Part shown: positions 55,911-64,000 of the stretch, in pieces | How the letters are laid out: the number at the start of each line of letters is the position of its first letter | Numbering within the stretch: position 1 is the stretch's first letter | Source: Rutstroemia sp. NJR-2017a BVV2 | Taxonomy: Eukaryota > Ascomycota > Leotiomycetes > Helotiales > Rutstroemiaceae | NCBI GenBank assembly: GCA_002946415.1 | Contig: NJPS01000033.1 | Span: forward strand, 744,001-808,000 | DNA length: 64,000 bases | Direction of reading: 5' to 3' | Position numbers and translations under genes: made by a program | The notes under the pieces: generated by a model | Seen by the model: only the letters and a program-made list of their open reading frames with translations | Told to the model about the DNA's origin: nothing | Databases searched by the model: none

Positions 55911-58175
55911 CTTGATGGAAGGGTCAGAGTTGGTCACTTTTGGATTTCCTGCAATGGCAAGTTGTCAGTCTTTACTCGTAGTGATTGTGTGATACAATTT
56001 GAAAGGTGAAGATATCGACCAACTGTAGAAGCAAACCAACTTGGTTGTGCGAAGGCTGAAATTTGTGACTGATTCAATCGTGAGAGAAATGTGTTCTTGA
56101 GAAAGACCTTTGAGAGGCAAACAGAGCGTTGAAAAGTGTGTGATGGAATGGATGTGTGATGCAATGGAGGAAGAGTTTGTGTGGGGAACAAATTGCTGTT
56201 TATATTGACATGGGTAAACTTGAGAAGAGTGAATGAGACCGCTCAAAGTCGTTTCGCCCCACCGATGGTAAGGCTGAAAGGCCTCAATTCAAGTAGGTTG
56301 ATTGAGAAGACAAAATAAAGTAACGAACGGTTTGGGTACGGTATTGAGATTGTAGAAAGGTGAACGCGGAGAGTAATGTGACTGGAGAAGGTGAAAGAAA
56401 TCCAGCAGTGCTCTCTGAGATGACAGGATGATAGACTGCATCAAGTAAATGGGATTGACCATGAGTAGATGCGTTTGTGCGGTGCCTTCAATGTGATGTA
56501 GAAGTGGAAGCTCATGATCGATGCAGAAAACATAAAATTGATGGCATATTAGGAAGTAGATGGACTTACTCGCAGGATTTTGATTGCAGTATCGCAAAAG
56601 AAGATGCTGGACGATGTGATGATCTTACTTCTGATGAAAGGTGATGGTTGGTGTAGATCAGAATTTTCTTCGTGGGTGGAAGAGTTGAAAGAGTGTGATG
56701 TGGGAGGAAGAAGGTGAAATGTTTGTTGTAGGAGAAAATAAGAAGGAGGAAGGAGCGGCTTTGGAGAACCCACGAGACTTTGTTGTGAAGGAAACAAAAA
56801 GGGTAGGAACCACAACAAGCGAGTCTCTGCCGGTCAGTGAATAACTCAGAGAAAGAGAGTTCAAAAGAAAGGAAAACGCATGGAAAAGGCGTGTCAGAAT
56901 CCAAGTACAGCTGTGGAATATTTGTCCAAAGATCAGACGGAGTACAGGATAGAAGTGAGCCGAAACCGGGATGAGCATGCCGTCAGTTCACAGTGAATCT
57001 CCAACGGTCTCTTCTATCTCCTTCTGCCCTGAAAAGATTTGAAAGTTGAGATGAATGTGTCACCGCCTTCACCACTTTAAACCAGGAAGGTTGGGAGGTG
57101 TTGTACTTTGATACTTCCACTTGCTCTGCCATCAACCGCTCTATACCGGTGAGGAGCCAGAATGCTGTCATTAAAGGCACTGCCGTATCTTATGACAGTT
57201 CCTTGTCTTTCATTCCAGAAGATCCAAGCATGACGGGTTATTAATCGGCTATTGAAGAGTCCCCAGGCCCGGGTCTTCACTCATTGCCGAAAACAATCAC
57301 ACCGTGCCGGCTTTTTGTCAGTCAGGACAGCCGGGACACCTGAATAGCATGAGCTGCAGTATTTGCTGAGGGCCCGGTGCTGTAGTCTCGCCGGACTCTG
57401 GCAGAGGACGTTCACAACTGCACAAAGGTAGCATCGGGCTCTTATCAAGTTGGATCAGGAGCAGTAGTTGATTCCCCAGTTTAGATGGCAGGGAAGCCGA
57501 CAGCTGAGTACTTGCTGCCACCCTTCCCCCTTCCCCCTTCCATTCCGAATCACAAACTGTTAGCTACTTATCGTTGTGTAACAAGTCTCAAGTAGGCGAC
57601 GAGAAGATGTTGTCTAAGTTCTGCAATTACGCCTCAACCGCCTTTGTAAGCAGCATTGTGCGCCAACCAGGTACATGTATGCACCCTCCCACCCCACTCA
57701 CTGGACCATCCATGACCCTAACCCGAAGCCGAACGGGACAACTAACTCCGACACCAACGTCAACTCGAGCTCCACGGATAAATGCAGAAGCTCGACGGCG
57801 CCCTCCATGATTTTTGCTAAACTCCATCTGACCCCATTGAGCAATTCAATTGGCCGATAGCGTCCAGCAAGGGAGCTACATCTACATCTGTGTCAACACG
57901 ATAAGCTAAGCTAACCCTGACAATTGTAAGCTTCGATTGCCCCGCTTCGAGGTGACCCCGCTATATGGCGACATTTCCCTTGGATGTGAATGCACTCTAC
58001 CTCTCTTTTGCAATCTGTTTACTTGCCAAAAACGCAGGTACTTCTTAGTAGTAGGAAGTACAGCAAAGTACTTGTAAAACTTTATTTTTCAGCTTCTTTT
58101 TTTCTTCTCACCTCTCACTATCACTCCCATTCCCGTTCCTCTTCTCATCTCCAGCACAACACAACGACTCTCAAA
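55911..58175. other. divergent gene-free interval, about 2.3 kb
   Basis: Holds the promoters of the zinc-knuckle gene (-) and the aldo-keto reductase (+). From 55911 to about 56980 the minus strand is T/C-rich, as expected of a long leader possibly with introns. Open frames here (up to 112 codons) are Ser/Phe/Leu-rich by-products. Nothing else recognised. Confidence 0.5.
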
Positions 58176-59504
58176 ATGGCACCACCAGAAGGTCTCCCCG
58201 AAATGGAATACCGATACCTAGGACCATCCGGTATCCAAGTGTCTGCGATTTCTCTCGGAGGCTGGCTCACTTATGGTGGACATGTCGAGAATGGTAAGCA
58301 TCTACAGCTCAGTCGGTACTCATCATATCTCAAACTAACAAAAATCCCCCAGAAAACACATTCGCCTGCATGAAAGCGGCCTACGACGTCGGCATCAACT
58401 TCTTCGACTGCGCCGAGGGCTATGCCGGCGGCGAATCCGAGCGCGTAATGGGTCAAGCGATCAAGAAATTCGGCTGGAAGAGAAACGATCTGATTATTTC
58501 CACCAAGGTACTTTACTTCCTCTCTCCTCTCAACAAGATTATATTTCCATACACCATTACCAGAAAGCTAACACACTGAAAAACAACAGATCTACTGGGG
58601 CCAAGCCAACGGCGAAAGAATCGTCAACAACCTCGGTCTCTCCCGCAAACGCATCATCGAGGGAACGAAACTCTCCCTCGAGCGTCTGCAGCTGGACTAT
58701 GTAGATGTGATCTATGCGCATCGACCCGATCGCGGCTGTCCTATGGAGGAAGTCGTCCGAGCGTTCAATTATCTCATTGAGACAGGAAAAGCCTTCTACT
58801 GGGGAACATCCGAAGTACGTCCCCTCCTCCACTTCACCCCCTCATCTCTCTCCAATCCCATATCTGTCTAGCACAAACTAGCTTTTCCTGCAATTCACCC
58901 CCACCCGTTCCTCCTATCCTCCTCATATCCTTCTCATTCCTAACTAACCCTCCCCCAGTGGACCGCCGCCGAAATCGCCTCCGCCCACACCCACGCCCGG
59001 CGCCTCAACCTCATCGGCCCCATCGTCGAACAACCACAATACAACCTCCTCACCCGCCAAAAAGTCGAAGGGGAATTCCTCCCCCTCTACAACGAACCCG
59101 GCCTCGGCCTCACCATCTTCTCCCCCCTAAAAATCGGTATCTTAACCGGAAAATACAACGAAGGAATCCCCTCCGACTCGCGTCTCGGCAGCAGCAACGA
59201 CCCCTTCGTGCAAGGCATGAACAAGAAATTCGGCAACGAAGACTGGCAGCGACAAATCAAACAAGTCGAGCAGCTGAAGCCGATAGCGGAGAAGGTGGGC
59301 CTGAGTCTGGCTGTGTTTTCCATGGCGTGGGTATTGAAGAATGAGCGGGTGAGCAGTGCGATCACGGGGGCGTCGCGGCCGGAGCAGATTTACGAGACGG
59401 TGAAGGCGTTGAGTGCGAGGGAGAAGTTGACGCCCGAGATTATGGCGGAGATTGATGAGGTTTTGGGGAATAAGCCGCCGGGGTTGCAGAAGAGGTATGA
59501 TTAG
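58176..59504 (+). CDS. aldo-keto reductase, voltage-gated K+ channel beta-subunit type
   Basis: 347-aa NADPH-dependent aldo-keto reductase of the Kv-beta (AKR6) group. In fungi these act as soluble oxidoreductases; channel binding is not established. Exons are 58176-58293, 58353-58507, 58590-58814 and 58959-59504. The catalytic tetrad is complete: Asp58, Tyr63 ([14 protein letters not shown]), Lys91 (STKIYWGQ) and His135 (IYAHRPDRG). Kv-beta hallmarks are [15 protein letters not shown] at the start, [17 protein letters not shown], and the NADPH-binding C-terminal [12 protein letters not shown]. The protein ends GLQKRYD. Length matches the family. AATAAA at 59599-59604 is a likely polyadenylation signal. 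It converges with RFC1. Confidence 0.95.
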
Positions 59505-59821
59505 ATGCATGCAATGAAGAAAGGGTATTAGAGGGCGTGGAGCGTATATACATAGCAAGCCAAGACAAGACAAGATGCGTACATACAAATGATATATCAA
59601 TAAAGAGAAACAATTGAAAATACCAAAGCTTTCTTCTGACGCTCAGCTAATTACATATAAATATCGTCCCAAAATAAGTGTCGTAACTTCTGCCAGCAAC
59701 TCCTCGCCCCATACTTCATACCTTTAAGAGAATCAAATATGTGTATACACTACAAACCCACGATCTCATCTCATCGCGTCCAAATCAGCAAAGCACAGCT
59801 CTTCCAATACATTACATCACC
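59505..59821. other. convergent spacer between AKR and RFC1
   Basis: Both 3' ends lie within 317 bp, so the transcripts' tails probably abut or overlap. AATAAA occurs at 59599-59604 on the plus strand. Confidence 0.5.
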
Positions 59822-62800
59822 TCACTTCTTCCCCTTCTTCGCCGCCGGTTTCCTCCCCTTTTTCTTCGGCGCCTCTTCCTCCTCCTCCTCCTCATCAATC
59901 ATATCATCGTCCTCGTCTTTCTTACCCTTCTTCTTCCCAGCAGCAGCCTTCTTCGCAGCCGGCTTCTTGACCTTTGGCTGCTTGATATATTTATCTTTCT
60001 TAAGATCCGTCTCCTCGTCGTCCTCAGCCGGCTCAGCGATAACTTCCGCGTCGTCTTCCTCCTCAAACGCTTCTTCGAGATCTGGCGCTACTTTCGCGAC
60101 TTTGGTGGGTTGGAAAACATTGCTTGCTTTCATGAAGGGGACGGGATGGGTGCGGGCATTGTATCTGTAGGTGAGATTAGTATACGAGTAACTGATTTGA
60201 GTTGGTGAAACTTACGATCGTGTGAAATTGGCTTTTGTCTGCGTGGCCAAGTTCACGCCTTCCATGTTCTGCTCTCCAACACCGAGTTCCAGGATATAGT
60301 CGAAGTCGTCTTTAGTTAAGAAGTAACTATCCATGAGATCAATAACTTCATCGACACAGTCTCTACCTTCGACTTCAAGGCGTCGAATCATCTTATCCCA
60401 AAGAACTGGTAGGTATTGCTGGCGAATTTCGTGGCGATCTCCTGAAGAGCGAAGCCGCATGTGTGACTGAATCTCCTTCACAAATCGAGACAGCTTGCCG
60501 TACTTGCTGTTGTTACCAAGCCATGCGGTGAAACTTGTTCTTCCACCAAGATTGCCGGCGATGAAGCTTGCTGGGCGAACCGTACTGAAAACTGCGTGTG
60601 CCGGCATGAGAGACCATTGCTGTTGAGATCCGTGAATCATCCGGTCGACCAAATCACCGTCACTGATACTCTCTGCGGCTTGGTCTACGAGTTGCAGTAC
60701 CTTGAGTTTATGTTCTCGAGAGGTATCGGCAGTATTGGCCCGCTGGGGTGTGGTGTTCAAATAATTCTCCTGTATCATCAAAGGAGTAAACTCGTGGTCA
60801 TTGAAGTATAGCTCGATTTTGTCGTTCAAGGTGGCTTTGCTCGTGGCATTGAACATATGTCCGCTAAGGAGCTGACCACAAATATCCCATGGTTTCAGCA
60901 CAACATGCTTCTGCCATGCTTTCGACATTGCCTTTCCCGAATCGAAATCCATGGCCTCCTGGTCGAGTTTCGCAGTAGAAATCATATTGATAACTTGTCG
61001 AATGTCGTTTCCGCTGCCTTCGATTAGAGCATCTATTACCGGTACAGGAAGCTTCAACCCCTCTCGATGGCAAATAGTGGCAATACGAGAACGGATCATA
61101 TCTACTGAAGGTCGTCTGAAGCCCATATCAAACGTCACATGGTCAAATGGTTTCATCTTCGGGAGCTTGCGATCGTTGCAAATCAGTATCATAGGGATGT
61201 CGGTCGTCTTGCAGAGTTTGGCCATGGCGCCTACACCACCTCGATCTCCGGCTGACATGCCGTCGACTTCGTCCATGATCAACACGATTTTTTTCTTTGT
61301 CTTGTCGACCGCTTTTCCGTCTCCTGCAAAATAGCCTAGCAGGGAATTGTTGTTTAGAACCTCGCTCAATCCACTCTCTACCAGTTTCTTGCTTCTGACA
61401 TCACTAGCATTGCTCTCCAATACATCATAACCGGCAAGTTTCGCAGCCAGATGAGCGGCAGTGGTCTTTCCAATACCTGGAGGGCCATGGATGATGATGG
61501 CTCGGTAGCCTCCAAGTCCATCTGGACCTCTCTTCATAAAATTGTACTTATGGGCAGTAGGCCACCCTTTGAGCCAAGACTGAATCTTTTCGACTTGCCC
61601 CTTATTACCACAGATTTGGTTGATTTGCGTAGGAGCATATTTGGCTGTCCAAAGTTCTGAAGAGGATGGCACTATGGCTTTACGTGGAGCAGGCGCGGAT
61701 GTTTGGCCTTTCGCTGCAGCAATCTTCTGAGCTTCCTTTGCCGCTTTCTCTGCTTCTGCGATTTTTCTCTTCTCTTCTCTGTCCATTTCTTCTGCAGCCT
61801 CGCGGATCTTCTTATCCTCCGTCCTCTTCTTCTCTTCATTTTTCTCCGCGGCCTTTCCATCGCCCCCATTGGCGGGTAAAGTGCGAAGCAATGCGAAGAG
61901 CCCATTCTCATCAATTGTTTTGATATTCAGATCGTGAATCTTCCTTAACTTGCTGGGGCCAGCGTCGGTTCCAAGAACAACATAACTGGTTTTGCTACTT
62001 GGAGCACCAGTAACTTTTCCGCCATAACGTTTCACAAGCTCTATACCCTCGTCTCTGGAGATTGTATTGAGAACTCCTGTAAAAACAAACGTCCTGCCTA
62101 CCAAGCAGTTCTCCTCGCCTTGAGGAATGTCTGCCGTTCCAGCTGCTGGAGCAGGGCCGCTGTTACCACCTCCTGCGTTTTTGCGCCAATCGAACTTGAA
62201 ATTTGGGTCTTTGGGTGGAGGAGTTGGTGCCCGAACCGTTGGAATGTTGTCCAGAATTGCTTGTATCGACGAGCTTTCCGGCTCCGCTGATTTTTTTGCA
62301 GGAGCACGAGGCTTCTTTGCTGGCGGAGGCTTGGACGTTTTGCTCTTGGTGGATTTGGTTGCAGGAACCTCAGCTTCGTCATCCGATTCCAGATCTACCG
62401 ATTTCCGCTTTTTGCCATTTGCCGCGGCCTTCTTGCCAGGCTTTTCAATGATAAGCACATCCTCGTCATCCTCGTCATCCGGCACAACAAAAGCGTCTTC
62501 GTCATCTGCATCCTTCATTTCAACGTCTATATCCTTCTTTGCTGATTCAGGCCTCGATTTCGAGGTCACTTTCTTGGGCTTCGGTAGGACCTCATTGTCA
62601 CTGTCGATTTCAACGTATCCATCATCCTTGCGTCTACCAGACTTCTTCACATCAGCAGCAAAGATATCGTCATCCTCATCATCCAAAAATTGGAAGTCGT
62701 CCTCATCTTTAAGTTCCTTGTATGTTGTCGGTCCCTTCTTCCGAGCTGACGATCGTCCATTTGTTTCCGGTGGGGGAGGTTGCGATTTAGCAGGGGTAGC

Positions 62801-63214
62801 TTTCGCCTGCTTAGGCTTTGGTTTGGTACTTGAAGCAAAGAAGTCATCGGCAGTAGTTTCTTGTCCTTTTGGGGACTCTGCTTTGCTGTAATCTAACTGT
62901 CAGCCAAATATGGAGCTTTTGGAGGCACAACCTACACTGGTTTCTTAGGCGCAGCTTTTTTTGGTGTCACTTTTTTTGCTCTGCGTAAATCTTTCAGTAT
63001 TTGTTGATTGAGGCGGATAGAAATGCATACACTGGTTCATCATCATCACTGTCTTCAATGATCTTGCGGCCTTTCGGTAATTGTTAGTATTTGCAATTTC
63101 TCTTCGTATGTTTCTGAAAAGCTTACTATTCTTTTTCTTCTCTTCCTTCTTGGGACGAATTGGAGTAGCAGATTGAGGTTTGCCCCCAAAGAAGTTTCTA
63201 ATATCTGCAGGCAT
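59822..63214 (-). CDS. RFC1: replication factor C large subunit (RFC1)
   Basis: 1061-aa large subunit of the clamp loader that opens and loads PCNA on primed DNA. Exons are 63127-63214, 63031-63070, 62936-62980, 60216-62885 and 59822-60164. The N-terminus MPADIRNFFGGK has a PIP-box-like DIRNFF, as in other RFC1 proteins. An acidic/basic linker is followed by a BRCT domain (about 316-396: CLVGRTFVFTGVLNTISRDE), a charged coiled-coil stretch, and the AAA+ module with Walker A GPPGIGKTT (525-533) and Walker B VLIMDEVD (592-599). The RFC1-specific C-terminal domain runs to about 960, and a Lys-rich tail with KPAAKKAAAGKKKGKK and an acidic block ends AAKKGKK. It shares a 319-bp divergent promoter with MRPL16 and converges with the AKR. 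Motifs intact. Confidence 0.97.
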
Positions 63215-63533
63215 ATTGAGAAGCTCTAATGAAGTAGAACCATACAATGAAGAAGTCAAACGGGGTGGAAGAGTTTGCGCAGTAGCAATTGGCAGAAGAA
63301 ACGGTGGTTGTGAATTTGCTCTGGTGCCTCTCAGGGAAGTTGATAATGATGATGCATTACCGTAGAGCTACGCGACCTGACGCGGAAAGAACGCGGTGCC
63401 AGGCTGCCGAGTCCCCTGCAAGTTAAATTGATATTCTTGCCCAATATTTCAGGCAGCAAAAGTTCGAACATCGAATTTGTGAAGCTCGACATCGACTAGA
63501 ATTCTTCGACAAAAACGTCCTAAGCCAGCAACG
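63215..63533. promoter_or_regulatory. bidirectional promoter RFC1 / MRPL16
   Basis: The 319 bp between the divergent start codons must contain both promoters. GACGCGGAAAGAACGCGG-type text at 63375-63392 includes ACGCG near position 63390, the core of the MluI cell-cycle box (ACGCGT) known upstream of replication genes, though the sixth base differs. Assignment is inference. Confidence 0.4.
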
Positions 63534-63965
63534 ATGAAGCCACGATCGTTGCAGAACTTCACAGCCCAATTTGGCAGGCTTTCAATAGCCACATCCCCGG
63601 TGCGGCCTCTAAGCTCGATACTTGGTCATACAGCACCCCTCACTTCTACCTCGAATAATGGCCCCAAATCGAATCGCCCGTTTTCCAGCACAGCGGTCAA
63701 TGCAGGCAATTGGCTGCTGCCAAGTATGCCAGAAAAGAAGCGATCAAGGAAGGGACGGCCTCGTGTCCCAACAGGAGGATCAGCGAGAGGAACCACTTTA
63801 GTATGGGGCGATTACGGTCTTCGAATGTGCGATCACCATCGTCGTGTTAGTTCGCAACAGTTGAAGATTGGAGAGGATGCTATCAAGCTTCGGCTGAAGG
63901 GTATGAGATACCGGCTGTATAAGAGAGTTTGTGCAAATATCGGTGTTTACAGCAGTGGTAACGAG
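63534..63965 (+). CDS. MRPL16: mitochondrial large-subunit ribosomal protein uL16m (partial, 5' exon)
   Basis: First exon (144 codons) of the mitochondrial ribosomal protein L16, part of the large-subunit core near the peptidyl-transferase and A-site region. A basic N-terminal presequence (MKPRSLQNFTAQFGRLSIAT) and Ser/Thr-rich segment precede the uL16 domain: PRVPTGGSARGTTLVWGDYG, GLRMCDHHRRVSSQQLKIG, KGMRYRLYKRVCANIGVYSS. A GTAGGC donor at 63966 follows GAG in frame; the intron and the rest of the gene (including the conserved R-M-G-K-G segment) lie beyond the window. The ATG at 63534 is the only start that provides a targeting sequence. Confidence 0.9.
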
Positions 63966-64000
63966 GTAGGCTTGACAAATCTAAGCCTTTTGGGGGTGGG

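Noticed and set aside
62127..62891. 254-codon plus-strand ORF antisense to RFC1
   Set aside because: Ser/Phe-rich antisense of Lys/Glu-rich codons, no domain; mirrors the RFC1 linker.
1..64000. A secondary-metabolite or toxin cluster
   Set aside because: Thioesterase, protease, AKR and hydrolase genes are scattered among housekeeping genes and there is no PKS, NRPS, terpene synthase or transporter.

Overview
The window is nuclear DNA of a filamentous ascomycete (Pezizomycotina; the gene set and style fit Leotiomycetes, but I cannot name a genus). The reasons are short GT-AG introns (44-149 bp, many with recognisable CTAAC/CTGAC branch sites), genes on both strands with long gene-free gaps, fungus-specific families (eqolisin protease, fungal F-box and C2H2 proteins) and a eukaryotic core set (RFC1, SSN6/CYC8, TBL1/SIF2-like WD40, mitochondrial uL16). 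I rebuilt the exon structures by hand; every complete multi-exon model below closes in frame from ATG to stop.

Layout. 1-9 kb: a partial amidohydrolase-2 gene (-), an acyl-CoA thioesterase-like gene (+), a secreted glutamic protease (eqolisin, -), decayed coding DNA, and an RBR-type RING ubiquitin ligase (+). 9-16 kb: mostly gene-free, with one decayed fragment and a mitochondrial CECR5/YKR070W-type HAD hydrolase (+). 16-25 kb: a Ser-rich unknown (-), a one-pass membrane unknown (-), a decayed membrane-protein gene (-) and a fungal C2H2 protein with a poly-Asp run (-). 25-31 kb: a fold-back (MITE-like) element, then two tandem paralogous intronless F-box genes (+). 31-40 kb: a strand-asymmetric pyrimidine-rich stretch, a TMEM115/rhomboid-like Golgi membrane protein (-), and a LisH-WD40 corepressor subunit (+). 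40.5-48.6 kb: 8 kb with no convincing gene, full of pentamer and hexamer repeats. 48.6-52 kb: the TPR corepressor SSN6/CYC8 (+). 54-56 kb: a ten-knuckle CCHC protein with ten exons (-). 58-64 kb: a K-channel-beta-type aldo-keto reductase (+), RFC1 (-) and, divergent from RFC1, mitochondrial ribosomal protein L16 (+, runs off the window).

Functionally there is no biosynthetic cluster. The right part (SSN6, LisH-WD40, RFC1, uL16m, TMEM115-like, zinc-knuckle protein) is conserved housekeeping and chromatin-level regulation. The left part (eqolisin, RBR ligase, F-box pair, orphan membrane proteins, gene relics, fold-back element) is the more plastic, accessory side. I found no CRISPR array, rRNA or tRNA, and no system that I can call new. 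The best leads are the fold-back element next to the tandem F-box genes, the knuckle-splitting introns of the CCHC gene, the microexons, the Arg-Asp-Pro tract of SSN6 and a two-codon uORF directly before SSN6.
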